NCBI RefSeq assembly: GCF_004664715.2
Contig: NC_051065.1
Span: 147,447,487 to 147,511,486 of the forward strand
Source of the DNA: Peromyscus leucopus
Taxonomy: Eukaryota > Chordata > Mammalia > Rodentia > Cricetidae
DNA length: 64,000 nucleotides
Direction: 5' to 3'
The position numbers and the translations under genes are program-made. Positions 1 to 14,240 of the stretch are shown in pieces. Within the stretch, counting starts at the first letter, position 1; each line of letters begins with the position of its first letter. The notes beneath the pieces are model-generated. The model made no database searches. It was not told the DNA's origin and was given only the letters and a program-made list of their open reading frames with translations.

Positions 1-1148
<1,148 letters not shown>

Positions 1149-1359
1149 GTGCTCTGAGGAAAATTAAAAAGCACATTATATACAGAGTAGCATGAAGCTG
1201 TACAACACTGAGTACTAGGGATATGCTGCAGTTCAAGTTCACTCTACTGTGCAGTCAGGAGCTTAGTGAAGTGGACCTTTCTGCCTCCTCCACCCCGTCT
1301 CTGTTGTAGAAACAGTAATGGGGAAAGTTCACTTTAAACAAAGTAAAAGTCCCCCAGAT

Positions 1360-1500
1360 GTCAGGCGGTGATGGCCCACACCTTTAATCGCAGCACTTGG
1401 AAGACAGATCTCTGAATTTGAGGCCAGTCTGCTCTGCAGAGTAATATCTGGGACAGCCAGGGCTACTCAGAGAAATCTTGTCTAAGGAAGAAAATAAAAA
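1360..1500 (+). repeat. B1 SINE
   Basis: A degenerate B1 body (ggcggtgatggcccacacc, then the ctttaatcgcagcactt A-box region) ends in an A-rich tail. The flanks carry a near-perfect direct repeat, AAAAGTCCCCCAGA (about 1345-1358 and 1497-1511), which is the target-site duplication. Confidence 0.85.
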
Positions 1501-2019
1501 GTCCCCCCAGAATTATTGTGCAACTTCTTCTCTGGGAAGTGAACTTTTAAATCTGAAAACACATGAAACCGAAACCTGCATAGAAAGAACTTGAGTTTGA
1601 TTGTGGTCAGGAAATGAGCAGCTAATGAAAGGCACAGTTGCAGGAACTCTGGGGGTCACATTGGGATGGCCAGGTGTAGATAAGATCCCACTTATGTGGG
1701 ATCTTCACAAGTAAATCTCACAGGAAGCAAGTCAATAGCAATTTCAAGGAGCTGGGTGTTGGGAGAAATAGGATGATGATGGTGAACTGAAAATTTAGAT
1801 CCAAGAGAAGTTCTGGAGACCAGTGTGCACCGTGGTGACAACAGTCAATAGTATTACAGCATGACAGGAATTTGTTTAGGAAGACCTTAAGTGTTCTTTC
1901 TGCACAAACACAAATAAATGGCCACTGCCTTCAGTAATGCATGTGTTAGCTAACTGGTAATCATTTCCTAGTATATACGTACATCAGATCAGCACATCGA
2001 TATCTTAAGCATACAAAAG

Positions 2020-2025
2020 TTTATT
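2020..2025 (-). terminator. Candidate poly(A) signal of the relic Clec4a-like unit
   Basis: TTTATT on the plus strand reads AATAAA on the minus strand. The surrounding sequence (1.96-2.3 kb) aligns by eye with the region that follows exon 6 in units A-C, where the equivalent signals lie. Confidence 0.35.
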
Positions 2026-2321
2026 AGTCAGTTATACATCAACAAAGCCAAAGAGGAAAGACAAGCAGCAGATGGGGGCAGAACCACAGCATCCAATCAA
2101 TGAGTAAAAGCTTAGCATCAGACAGACCTTAGCAGAGAGACACAAGTGCATTCTGTGTGGGCACAAAAGGCTCTCTAGTATAGTGGCTGGCAGGGAAAAA
2201 AAAGCTTCTTTTATGAATGAAAATGGATGAATAAGAGCAAATGTGAGCCAATGTTCTCATAAGTAGAAGAATCTCTGACACAGCTGCCTAAAATTCTGCA
2301 GACATGGAGAATTTACTAGGG

Positions 2322-2515
2322 TCTGGGTGCAGGGTCAGATGCTTTTAATCCCAGCACTCAAGAAGGAAAGGGAGGAGGTTCATTGTGAATATGAGACCAG
2401 CCTGGTCTACATAGTGAGTTCTAGAACAGCCAGAGCTACATAGTGAGACCCTGACTCCAGAGAGAGAGAGATAAAGGGAGAGAGAGACAGACAGACAGAG
2501 ACAGAGACAGAGATT
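2322..2515 (+). repeat. B1 SINE with GA/ACAG simple-repeat tail
   Basis: An old B1 (gcttttaatcccagcactc ... gaccagcctggtctacatag) is followed by a (GA)n/(ACAG)n tail at 2459-2514. Confidence 0.85.
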
Positions 2516-2678
2516 ATTAAGACACTGGCTTACTGATACAATGCCAAGCACTTACGTTTGATTCCCTAAGAGGACCAAAGAAGGACCTCTATATCTATCT
2601 CCATAATTATGGATTCTACTCCAACCATGTCATGTGCCCATAGAGAACATTTGATTCATAAGACAGCTGCATCATCTC

Positions 2679-2802
2679 TCAAACTGACCTATAATAACCA
2701 TCATAAGAGATGTCACTCAAGCCCCATCCTTTAACGTTTGGGTGATAATTTAGCACAACACAAAATCCCTTCTTGCCACTGGGTTCCTCTGAGTGCCAGA
2801 GT
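2679..2802 (-). pseudogene. Orphan last exon of a decayed Clec4a-like gene
   Basis: Read on the minus strand after a TTTTAG acceptor, the exon encodes LWHSEEPSGKKGFCVVLNY and then KGWGLSDISYDGYYRSV before TGA at 2681-2679. This matches the C-terminal third of a CLEC4A carbohydrate-recognition domain, whose human form has CVVLN, WGWND and RSVCEMM. Two conserved cysteines are lost: DISC has become DISY, and the last Cys codon is the TGA stop, after which EMM can still be read. WND has become LSD. Flanking sequence on both sides (1.96-2.3 kb and 2.83-3.1 kb, resuming near 3.56-3.9 kb) resembles the regions around exon 6 in the other units. No exon 5 is visible before the homology to unit A begins at about 4030, so the rest of the gene is deleted. 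Confidence 0.8.
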
Positions 2803-3129
2803 CTAAAAGAGAAAAGGATGAGGGTAATTCTCACAACAATACTTTGAAAAGAGATAGAGGCAATAGGGGTCTGAAAGCAGAGAGTAAACTTTGTGGAAAT
2901 CAAGGTCATGGGTGCCCAAGTTACCCCTCCCCAACTAAGCATGCAACAGCTTCTCCTCCACTTGAATCTTGGCTTCCCTTGAAAACTGAGCCCACAGCAC
3001 CTTATTGTATTATGTAATATGCAGGCAAGTATCCCAAAGGCTCACCTTTATTTGATGATTCCTACACCCTTTCTAAGGCTTCCATATCTGATGAAGATAC
3101 TTCACATCAGTACTATGGACCTATAGTTC

Positions 3130-3545
3130 TAACCTTTTCTAAATAACACTTTTTATTTACTCTTTGAGACCTTAATACAATATATTTTGATCATATTCTT
3201 TCCCGTCCTCACCTTCTTCTGGATCTTCCCGAAGCTCCCTATCCACCCAACTTCATGTTCATTTTCTCTCATTAAAAGAACAAAAACATGGAGCCCATTT
3301 GTGTTTGTCGACTGCTCCTGAGCATGGGGCCTGCCCTGGAGTGTGGTTGATGTACCTAGTGACACTCCACTAGGGAAAGCTGGTTTCCCTCTTCCAGAAG
3401 CTATCAATTTGGAAGAGCATCTCTGCTAGGGGTGGGACTCTGTGCCCAGGTCCCCTCCCCCATGCTGGGATTTGGTCTGGCTTGAGCTTGTGCAGGTCTA
3501 ATGTATGCTGTCACAGTCTCTGTGAGCTCATGTGTGCATCTGCCC
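3130..3545. repeat. Rodent L1 3'-UTR fragment
   Basis: The stretch with tgctcctgagcatggggcc and gctgtcacagtctctgtgag is a familiar old rodent L1 3'-terminal sequence. It splits the homology between the relic unit and the other units. Orientation was not fixed. Confidence 0.6.
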
Positions 3546-4719
3546 TTCTTAATAGAATGATTTAGAACCTGAGGAACTAACTAAAATATACACACCTTCT
3601 ACTTATTATACCTTGGACAACTAATTTAACATCTCTGGTACTCTCAGTTCCTCATCTTAAAATTTGGGACTATAGCACCATGGCAATAATTTGTCATAAC
3701 AAACAATTGTGTAAGAGATGAGAGATTTCCTGCTGGGATATACCACATGAGAATGAGAAACCACAACACAGAATCACTCAGGTCACATACAGAGATGCAA
3801 CATCTTAAAACAAGAAAATAAGAATTGTAGGGTTCAAACGTACTCAGCACGATATCTAAGTATTATAAAGAGGGAACTCAAATGGGATGAAAAGTCATAG
3901 AAAAGAGGGGGAAGAGGAACCACATTGTGAGAGAACTCTGTCCTAAGACACTCTGCAGCAAACATAAATTCATGTGCTTCTGTATGCAAACATGGTTTCT
4001 GGCAAACCGGACAACGTGAGCAACCACTTAAGGCATGACAACATCCATTTTGACTGAACAGGTGAGTTCTGACACCACATTCTAGAGGACCATTGGCCCC
4101 TCACCATTGTGTGGGCTCCCACTTCCCACTCAGCTGCCTCCAGCAGGTGGGAAGGCAAATCTCACATCCTGGTCCTTCTGAAGCTGCTCCTCTGAGCTCT
4201 CTGCTTCCCACTGTCTTCATAACTCACTCATGGGCACTCTTCACTCACTGGGCCACTGGCCACATCCTGACACAGCTCTGGTTAGCAGCTGTCGGAGGAG
4301 GCTGTCTCTCTCCTTATGCCTGTCTTCCCTTGATCCCTGCACTGCTCAGCTGGAGTCTTGTGGGTTCACAGCACTGTGGGAACAGTTGGGAGAATTAATG
4401 GAGCACAATATACCAGAGGGGAACTTAAACTAGTTCCTAATAATGGGATCGTTTGAGTCCCTCCTGCAGATGTGTTCCTGCTGACTCCCACATGCTCAGG
4501 CTTCAGCTCTTCTTCAGATCTCCTCTTGTTACTCCCATGTTCATACACATAACAAGAAAAACGGCCCGTGGTGTGCTGCCTTGAGGACCAGGCTCCAGCA
4601 GCACAGGGCTTGGGGGGGATCCTGCCGAATCAAGGGACTTGGACCTTTTTATCTGAGGTTAAAATTTAACTCTCTGGAGCCTGCTACAGAAGAAAACACA
4701 CATACACAGAAATAGACAC

Positions 4720-4720
<1 letters not shown>

Positions 4721-4756
<36 letters not shown>
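4721..4756. repeat. (CA)n microsatellite
   Basis: Uninterrupted CA repeat. Confidence 0.95.
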
Positions 4757-4758
<2 letters not shown>

Positions 4759-5544
4759 TGTTCGTGTTTCTAGATATTCTCTTGCTTTTGTATTCAAACA
4801 TACTGAAAACCGAGGGTTCACACTATTACCTTATTTTAATGTAATGCCACCACTGGTCTCATTTCTTTCCCAAATGTCAGCATTTCTAACCTAGTACTGT
4901 GGGTGAAAAATCTGTGTTCTTTATCTTATTAAAAGCTCTCAAGTGATAGTAATCTCTTGGGTGCTGCCCATCACTAAGCTGCCTGTCTCTCCAGGATGGG
5001 CTCTAGCCCTCAGGTCATACCTGTGTGCCCTGAAGTACTGCCTTCATCCCTTGAGTTGGATATTCCCTCTCAGGGCCAGACACCTTGCTGAAGTACTCAT
5101 GTCATGAATAAGGAAGGACTCCTACACAAAGCTGGTGCTCTGATTCCTGGTGCTAATCCTTGAGGAGTCTTCACTTACCCTTGAGGCACTGGAACTCCAC
5201 CAACGTCATCTTCTTGCATAGAAGCCCTCATCCCCCTGGACAGTACTGAGTGGCCACACAGAGCTATCCCACCAGGTAGACAGCATCCTTGCCTTGCCAG
5301 TCTCTGAAACCCATACCAGTTCTGCCTTCTGCACAGACACTCTCATCGACCTATTTGACCACTACACCCAATGCCAGGACATCCACAACCAGGCAAGGAT
5401 GCTCTCCTTACCCTACTAGACACTCAGATCCCATGTTGATGTCCACCATAGAGACACCGTTTACCCATGCCTGGTCTGCCCTCTGCAAGGAAGATCCTTT
5501 CAACCTTCTGTGTCTCTGAATCCAACCTAGTATAGAGCCAACAC

Positions 5545-5745
5545 TATACACAGGGGCTCTCCTCACTCTACACAGGTGTGCTCTTCACTCTACACAGGTG
5601 CACTCCTCACTATACACAGGTGCACTCCTCACTATACACAGGTGCACTCCTCACTATAAACAGGTGCCCTTCTCACTCTACACAGGTGCTCTCCTCACTC
5701 TACACAGGTGCCCTCCTCACTATACACAGGTGCCCTGCTCACCTC
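5545..5745 (+). repeat. 22-bp minisatellite, about 9 units (short allele of the unit C array)
   Basis: Nine tandem units share the core CACTATACACAGGTGCA, with TCTACACAGGTG variants. The same unit forms the long array at 50677-52440. Confidence 0.9.
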
Positions 5746-6784
5746 TCCAAATACCCAGTTCCTCCATCAGAACCCTCTCCTCTCCTATTTGCAGGTCTGA
5801 CTCCCCACAGGAAGTGACCTAGTGAGTTCATACTCTCCTCACCATGCTGGAGCACAGACTCCCTACAAGTGACCATTCCATAGCATAGCTGCCCTCCTCA
5901 CCTCTCAGGCTCTGAGGTCTCACACCAGACTGCTGCTTGGAGACTCTCTCTTGAATCCAGACACTTTCTCACCAGCATGCTGACATTCCCCTCACTGCTT
6001 GGGCTCCAGTTCTGCTGTCAAGTCAGCCCTCCTCACACGGTTACCCAGACCCTGAACCAGACCATTGTTGCCCCACACCTGACCCTTCCACAGATACCTG
6101 TCTTGCCCTCCCATTCTTTATTTGGTAAGTTACTAAGTAACTGAGGTGCTGCAAGGAAAGAAACCAGATATGACAGAATATGAACTCTTGTGTGATTATT
6201 GAACCTATCAAGTATTTCCATGGTAATAAATATGCATACACACCACTTCACTCCAGTCACAGAAGCTCAGGGGTTTTCAACTCTCAGCAAAATATATTTC
6301 TAAACTTATCATATCCCCCATATACTAGAATAAGTCATGCACAATATTCATGTATCCAATAACAAGTATTTCTCATTTGCATATGTCCTAAGGGTTTGAT
6401 TATGGGTCACTGAAATGCTGTTCAGCTTCTTTCCACATTTATCATTTGGGAGCCATGTCAGAGAGAATCACAACTTCTTGTACATGTAGTAGTCTACTGT
6501 ATTTAGAGAATCAGATTCATTCTCATTCTATGGGCCACTGAAAGTCACCTGGACAAACCAGCCAAATCAATTTGCAAGCATACTCATTATAAAGGAAGAT
6601 GGATCAAAGGCATTGAAACAATCCTTTTACAGAGGGGTATGAAAGTACTTGTGGGAACCAGCATAACATCTACACCTAATCCCTTTACTGTTTACTCATG
6701 AATTGTATGTTATTGGGTTTTAAAATTTAACATTAGTCCCATTGGTAGAAAAGAGGTACCATTGCAACAAAAGTATGAAATACT

Positions 6785-6968
6785 AAAACTTGCTGGAGAG
6801 ATGGCTCAGTAGTTACGAGCACTTATTACTCTTCCAAAAGTCCTGATTCAATTCCCAGCAACCTCACTGTGGCTCACAACCATCTCTAGTGGGAACTGAT
6901 GCAATCTTCTGGCATAAAGTCATGCATGCAGATAGAGCACTTCATACATATTAAAATAAATAAATAAA
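6785..6968 (+). repeat. B2 SINE
   Basis: tgctggagagatggctcag begins the tRNA-derived head, and the element ends in an AAATAAATAAA-type tail. The corresponding unit C copy is at about 53485-53665. Confidence 0.9.
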
Positions 6969-8104
6969 ATACTCAAACTTGTGCTTTACTGATCTCTGAT
7001 ATTGAACTAAATCAGTGTCGTATGGGTTTAGTGTTGGGTGTCTGTCATGTACACTATGGGGTCTGTCAGGAAGCAGTGTGCTTATGTCCGGGATGGTGAT
7101 AAAGAAAGACTTTCTCTGAACTTCTAACCCAGTCGTGGGAGGTTACCTCTCTAATTTTTTGGAATCCCTGGAGCTATTGGAAAGTCTATTTTATCATGGT
7201 AGGCCATGAAACTTTATGCTCCTCAGCTCTTTTATAGTTCATGCTAACAAGATAATTCATGGTGGGAGCTCATCATTTCAGAAACACTGACCATGTGATT
7301 AAAGTGTGGAGCTTTGAGCCATGAGAACTCACCCTGGCAGGGAAGTAATGCTGAAGACTGGGTTCACTCTCTTATCAACCAAATGCTCACACCTACATAA
7401 TGAACCATGGTAATACTCTGAACACCAGAACTCAGATGAGTGCCTCCTGATTGTTTTATTCTGTATACTGCCACTCATAACATTCTGGGAAGGAGATGCT
7501 TCCATGAGGGTCAATGGAAGTTCCCTTTATGAGCCCTCCCTGACCTCAAGTGATATGTCCCTCCCTTTAATTCAGATTTGTATCATTCTATATTAAAAAA
7601 AAACTATAATTCTAATAGAGCAAAATCATTAGTTCACTGTGTCATCCTAGCAACTCATAAATCTGCAGGTATCATGGGATCCTGGAACTCTGAAGACAGT
7701 TGACTTGAAGTAAGGCATTCCTTGGGAACTCCTGAACATGAAGCTTGAGTCTGAAATTATGACAGTCTTGTGGAGGCATGGCCTGAACTTGTAGAATAAT
7801 TGAATTAGTAATGAAATGGTTTTGTCAATGGCTTAGAAAAATAGCCATAAACATTTTGGAGATGGCTGAGGAAATACAGGCAAGATCACACATCATATCA
7901 GAAAAGAATTATTAAATTTTCTAAGAGAGATAGTTGTATTGTTTTGTTGTGCAATGACAATTTCAGATAATATATACTCCCTCCAGTACCCTATCAAGTA
8001 ACATGTACATATATATGCATACACAAATATATATGTATATATAAATATAATTATCAAAATGTCAACAATTGACATTACCATCTAGTCAAATTCTGTTTCA
8101 AAAT

Positions 8105-8560
8105 ACTCTTAGGAAGAAGTTGAAAGGGCCTCCAAAGTGTTAAGCAGCATGCAGGCTCCATGGGACATGTGGCTCTCCTCAATGTCATCCACAGGGCACA
8201 GGTTGTCCCTAATGTGGCAGGTACAGGGTGGGACACCAAGAACAACAGGTGGTGCCAGTAGAAGGTTGGCTGTCATCTTCTTAGACTTGCTCTGAGGAAG
8301 GTCACCCAGACAGGATCAGCCACCATTAGAGGCCCACATCAGCCTCACGGCACCCACAGCACCTGACACACTAGCCATGGGGACCAAGATCCTGAATGGT
8401 TCCTGGTAGTGCAGATATTGGGAGACACGAGAAAATGCTGATGGAAGGGCACAAACTGCCAGAGAAAATGTGAGTAAGCACTGAGGATCAAAGTGACAAT
8501 AGGTAACAATGTCACCCTGTCTGTCTAAATTTGCTAAAGAAGATCTTAAATGTTCTAACA
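8105..8560 (-). other. Unidentified segment shared by units A, B and C
   Basis: About 450 bp lying roughly 0.5 kb downstream of each gene's stop (also 31570-32030 and 54945-55400). On the minus strand it reads as coding-like pieces, for example KSKKMTANLLLAPPVVLG after an in-frame TGA, with further reading in a second frame. It could be an old retrocopy of a coding mRNA or chance. I do not recognise the parent. Confidence 0.3.
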
Positions 8561-9871
8561 CCACACACACAAAAAACAGACAACAATGTTAGATAATAGA
8601 GGGTGTTGTTAACCTGATTGTGGTAGCCATTGACCAATACATTTCCATATCAAGTCAAGACAGTATAATGTAAATATACATGACTTATTTGTCAATTATA
8701 CATCATTAATCTGAAGACAGAGAGATAAGGGGAGAGAAACTGGTAGAGGGTCCACACCATAAAATGCTATCATCAAAAGAGACTTTAGGAATCTCAGAAT
8801 GGACACAAAGGCTGGAGTGCTTCCACATATGTACAAAAGGATCCTGTAGAGTCTCTGATATATGGGAAATTCTCATTTTGTATATAGGGTTAAGGATGAA
8901 TAAATAACTATATATGGGAACCAGTATAATCATATGGATAACTTATGGCTGCCTACCTAAATTTCTGTGGTCATCTCTTCTACAATAAGATCTTTGCAGG
9001 TGTCTGTGTAATACTGGATAAAAATGCAATCCATGTCCATGGAAAAAGCTTGATTCTTAAATATATCTTCTTCATCTGACAAACTGACTTCCACATAAAA
9101 CTGCAAGGGTTGTCATTCCAGCCCCAACTAGAAGAAGGATGACGTATTACAACCCATTCTTCATTGTTGTTGCTATTGTTGGGTTCACCTGGGTGGCAGG
9201 ACCTGGAAGGGAAAAGAGAGCATCAGAGCATTTCCCAGAGTGATGCTGGGAAAGAGAAAACAAGAGTAAACAAGCCTCAGGATGTGGTGAGAATTTGTGG
9301 AAATCAGATTCAGGTGTGTACAAATCAACAGTCTCAACCATGCATGTCTGACGTGTCCCTGGAAAACAGGGCCACCTCTCTCAATATTCTCTTAGCTTGT
9401 TACTCAACTGTTCTCTCAGAACACATCCCTGAGCCTACTTCACCCTTAGGTCCTGGTACCCAAGGACTGTCATTCCATGTGATTATTTGTATGATGAAAA
9501 GGTCTCTCCTTATTCTTGTGTTTTAATAAAGGGATTATTTTCCACTTTACAAAAGTCTTATTTTACAGACTGAAGAACTGTTTACAATATCTAGATAATC
9601 TACTTATTTCTAATATCTAGTAAAGTAAGTTAATATCTTCAATTCCTACTTTTCTTCTCTGAAGACTAAGAATGAAAATAACATTACTGCCTATATATCA
9701 CAACAGATAGCAGGATAGAAAATGGGAACATTTCTATATTTCTATAAGATATTACAGTTTCATTTAATTATATAAATGTGAAACATAACAATAACAGAAT
9801 GAGGTTTTTTGATTTATGAGAAATAATCAGTTATGGTCTTGACATTAATTTTTTAATAACACTATAAATGA

Positions 9872-10085
9872 AAGCTGGGGAGAGGACTCAGAAATTAAGA
9901 GTGCTGTGCATTTTCAGAAAATGGGAGAGTTCTGTTCCAAGCACACATAATGGCACAGTCACACCGCCTGTGACCTGAGCTCTGGGGAATCCAACAACCT
10001 CTCCTGGGCTCCATGGGCAACACATACACATGGCACACACTCAAGAGAGACACAGATATACACACAAATGAAAATAAAATAAATC
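9872..10085 (+). repeat. B2 SINE in intron 5 of unit A
   Basis: A B2 head (ctggggagaggactcagaaa) with a tail aaataaaataaa. Orthologous insertions lie at 33345-33555 and 56700-56925, so it predates the duplications. Confidence 0.85.
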
Positions 10086-11559
10086 CTATTGTTAAACATA
10101 GAGAGAGACTGGTATCAAAAGAAAATTCACCATGATGTAGCACCTTGTTTGGGTGCCCTGGGTACTTATCATGCTACACTCTTCAAACTCAATTTCCTCA
10201 TCTATCCTGGAGTATCAGTGACATGTGTCACAGGACTCCTTGATGAGGAAATGGGGATAAAGTAACTCCATCCCCAGCACTCACACCAGGAGTGAGCTCT
10301 TTTAGTTTCATAACCAACAGCTGGAACACCCTAAAGTCTTCTCCTGCTACAGGACCCAGGACTCCTCTAGGTAACTCTGGACTCATGTGGCACTTTAATT
10401 GTATGGTGTCTGATCAACCCAGCGCCATTGTCGATGACCTGGATCTGAAAGGCTAATATAATAAGCAGCTTTAGGATCCAGGATCTTGGTGATGAAATCC
10501 TAAGAGGAAAAAAAAATACAGCATTCAGCCTGGATGGAGTGCTTCTTTTTCTGTTACAGAATTTTTATTAGATCTTTTGAAAATTATTTTAACTATACAA
10601 AATTATACTTTCAATATGATGCACACATACAAATATTTAATAATCAAATCCTATTTCATCTCTCTAGGCCCTTCTGTAGTTTTCAAATTATAGCTTAATA
10701 GTCATTAATTATACAATTTAGAGGTACATTGTAATATTTGATTGACTTTCTTCTGGTCACACACAGATGAGAAGACAAAGAAAGGATCAAGGAATAGAAG
10801 AGCCACCCCCACCCAGGAGTGCCATCTTCTCTGGCTGACCAGGACACAAAGTGATCACTCAGAGGCCTGATTTCCATGACACTGGAAACAATCTCTGTCC
10901 ATGATCATAATGAATTCTCATCTCAGACTCACTCCCCTCTTTTCTTCCTGAGCACCATTCTTAAAAGTTGTGCATGAGAGAATTTAGCGGATGTAAGCAT
11001 TCTCCATTCATAACCTCAGATATTTCATTTCTGATGGTTGACTGTGATCTCTTGATTTGATCCCCTTTCCCTAGTCAGCTCTGCGCCCTCCTCTGTTAGG
11101 CAGTGGGTACTACAGGAAGCATTAGAGTGCTGAAATCACAAACTGCTCTTTCCAACAGAAACATTTCATCCTTCCCTCCACCTTCAGAGGTTGCATTTCT
11201 GTTGCCATGGTTCCTTGTGGGTTGTTCAGCTTCACTGAAGCAGGGGCAAAGTGTAGAATGCCAAGGCTGAAGCAACCTTTCCAGCTTCCTAATGGAAAGC
11301 CTTCTGCCACATCAGCAACACCCATGTCAACAAAACTCCCTCTTAGTAAAAAGAGGCAGAGAGCAGGCCAGGGCCAGGCCCCACTCTCTCCCAGGATGCA
11401 CCTGCTCTTCCTGGCTGTGGATCACCATCAGATGAGCACCCATGCTGGAGCACTTCTTCTCACTCTCACTCCAAGATGCTAGGCCAGTTGCAGTGAAGTA
11501 GCAGTAGGAACTAAATGGCTTCCAATCCTTTGGGCAACAGCTCCAGACTTTGGGGGAAG

Positions 11560-13200
11560 AAGGAAATGTAAGTGCAATGTCATAAAGTCGTTTTAAAACC
11601 TGCATGATGTGGAAGCCACATGGAAGCTGGGACTCCCCATGTCTCCAGATACAATAAGGAGCTCCTCTCCCCTCAGAGGCCAAGCAACTCCAGTCTACCT
11701 CTGTGGACACCAACTTCAAGGCCCCTTTGTCCTACTGGGGCGCTATGAGGAAAACAGAGCATAAGGACATTCAGACCCTGAGGACATGATGCCAAACAGT
11801 CTGTTCTCTAAAGAATAGAACTCATCATACCAAGAACCAGAAAGTTTTCATATTACATAAATATGTACATATTTATACATGAAAATAATAGATGACATTA
11901 ACCAAGGCAGCAAAATTTCAGAGTTAGCAGACAGATATTTTAATTAGTGATGATAAAAGTGGGAGACAATATATTACAGCAAGCAAGATAACAAAACTAT
12001 AGGTTTATCTAAAAACTTTAAAATGTCCATGATAGATGTTTCAAGAAGAAAATAAAATCATTCTGGAAACAAGTTTTAAAAACATGTAAATAATCAACAA
12101 AAGAAAGTTATAAAGAGCTGAATGGAAAGTTTATATCTGAAAAATATATTTCAAGTATTCCGGGGTGTGAATTGCATCCTGAAAGCAACAGAGATATCAG
12201 TGAACCCTCAAGGAGGAAAAACTGAAATGAAACAGAAAAATAAAGAAAAATGTAAAAATCCTGAATGTCTACAGATGAATGCAATCCCCATAGAAATTCC
12301 AATTTCTTCATAAGATAAATGAACAAAACAATCTCAAAAATCATATAGAAGTGCAAAATACAATGGAGAGTCAGAGCACCCATCAAGGAAAAAGAATAAA
12401 GTTGGCTGTGTCTCCAGACCTCACTTCAGGCTACACTATAGAACATGGTACCACAACAAAAGTAGACACATTGACCAATGAACACAAAAGAGAACCACAA
12501 ACATAAACACACACAGCTACAGCTACAGGAATTTTCGCCAGAAATACATATCAGAGGAAGATAGGCTCTTCAATAAACTGTACTGTGAAAATTAGGTACC
12601 AATGTGCAGAAGAATGAATCTAGATCCATAGCCATTCTGTGTGAACATTGACTCTAAAATAGATTCTAAATGGATTAACACCTTACTGTGAGACATGGAA
12701 CTCTGAAATTGTTACAGGAAAAAAAAATAAAGACAACATTTCAAGTTGTAGGCATAGGCCAAGACTCCGTGAACAGCACTGAAGGCTTCTTTACAGCAAA
12801 GGATCCAGTGAGTGAGGAGAGAGAGATCTGCTGAGAAAGGCAGGAAGCCCAGACAAGCTCAAATGGTCTAGGGAAACATGTATTTTCCAAAAGGTATCTT
12901 GTCAAAGACAATAAATGAACAGCCTATTTAGGGCCAGATTGAGTATTCCAATGACATCTCAGTTACAGATGTCAAAGACAGTTGAGAAACTGCTTACACG
13001 GGGGCAAAGTGATGGATACATAGGCTTAAGCACTCCCCTCTTTTTCTTAAATCTAAGTAACACACATTCATCAGTCCACCTTCCACTTTAGTTTATGAGA
13101 AAAACAAATTCTCTATTCAAATCTTGTATTTCAATTGTAAATTACACTTTGTAGATACTGTAACTGAGAAAGCCACAAGATTACACACAGACAGGCACGT
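11560..13200. other. Intron 3 sequence of unit A, no feature seen
   Basis: AT-rich intronic sequence aligned throughout with units B (35.03-36.63 kb) and C (58.4-60.0 kb). I see no exon or mobile element in it. Confidence 0.6.
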
Positions 13201-13201
13201 G

Positions 13202-13204
<3 letters not shown>

Positions 13205-13252
<48 letters not shown>

Positions 13253-13490
13253 ACAAAAACACTTGAGGGACTATGGAAATGGCTCAGTGGTTAAGACTGT
13301 GTACTATTCTCACAGAGGACTGGAGTTCAGTTCCCAGCACCCACAACCTGTGACTCACAACCACATCTAACTCCAGTTCCAGGGATCTGACCCCCTCTTC
13401 TGCCCCTGCAGACACTGCACTCATGTACACCAACCCACACACAGACACGTGCATATATATGAATATTAATTAAAAATGAAATCTTAAACA
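13205..13490 (+). repeat. (CA)n followed by a B2 SINE
   Basis: A CA repeat at 13207-13250 precedes a B2 (gaaatggctcagtggttaag ... ttcagttcccagcaccc). Unit C keeps both (60011-60290). Unit B keeps only the first ~45 bp of the B2 (36700-36745). Confidence 0.9.
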
Positions 13491-14129
13491 CACACCCTTG
13501 AGTATGACTCCCTGGAGACGCTCACATTCACATCATCAGATATGCTTTATTCTTTCTGGAACTCCTTTCTGTTTCTAATAAAATTCTACTCAGTCTGGTA
13601 TTTCCTTTCCCTCCCTAAAACTCTTCTTCATTGACACAAGGCTGCCACATATCCCAATTATGCTCTTTGGAGACCTCTAAAAAGGACTCCCCAGGAAGCT
13701 GGTACTGAGTGTGTTTCCATAGTACCCATTGCTGATGGATCAACCCTAGAATCGTGTTGGAAATGCTGATTTTAGGTACATTAAGTTTTACCTTTCAATA
13801 GTGAATGCTGTTTTGTACACTCCAAGTCAGGGTGATTCAGTTCTTTTGTAATTGTGTTTTCATCAAGAAGCTGAGAGTGATTTTTAAACAAAGCTGTGAA
13901 ACAGAATAGAAACAATTCATTTTCCTGGTGGTGCTAAGACTTTTTTTTTTTTACTTTTACCTTCTTACATTCTTTGTAGAAACAAAACCTTTAAATGTCC
14001 AGTTACCAGAGTCATTAGAGTTTGCCTGGGACAGATTCCCCATCACTACAGTGTGGAGGCTGTGGCCCTAACACTTGGGTATTAGAATGAGGAAGAATGG
14101 AAGTTTCAGGTCATCCTTAACTATGCAAG

Positions 14130-14240
14130 TTAGTATAGTTGGTTGGTTGGTTTAGCTAGCTAGATAGTTTAGTTTAGTTTCCTGGTTGGTTAACTTAGTT
14201 GGTAACTTAGTTAGTTAGTTAGTTAGTTAGTTCGTTTGTT
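14130..14240. repeat. TTAG/TTGG-type tetranucleotide repeat
   Basis: Tandem ttag and ttgg words. Counterparts are at 37255-37335 and 61140-61280, where unit C also has a (GATA)n run. Confidence 0.85.

Larger units (their letters stand above)
4030..6700. repeat. Gene-flanking block, left copy of unit A
   Basis: This block matches 47595-53420 closely, apart from an expanded minisatellite and a 1.5-kb insertion there. From about 4980 it matches the blocks upstream of exon 1 (22.9-24.2, 41.5-42.8 and 63.4-64.0 kb) only loosely. Shared landmarks are a string of CAG/CTC-rich phrases with gtctcacatcaggctgctgct-type text, the tgctgtcaag(t/c)cagccctc phrase and a following AT-rich stretch. No gene was recognised in it. 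Confidence 0.6.

Noticed and set aside
4093..4398. Possible signal-anchor or first exon of another Clec4 gene in the segment shared by 4030-4430 and 47595-48000
   Set aside because: No splice-phase match, no lectin motif and no consistent frame between the two copies.
8316..8570. Minus-strand 84-codon frame as part of the lectin gene 3' end
   Set aside because: It lies beyond the stop and poly(A) signal of the gene, and its sequence has no lectin features.
11207..11482. Plus-strand frame over lectin exon 4, repeated at 34680 and 58037
   Set aside because: It is antisense to the real exon. It recurs only because the units are duplicated.
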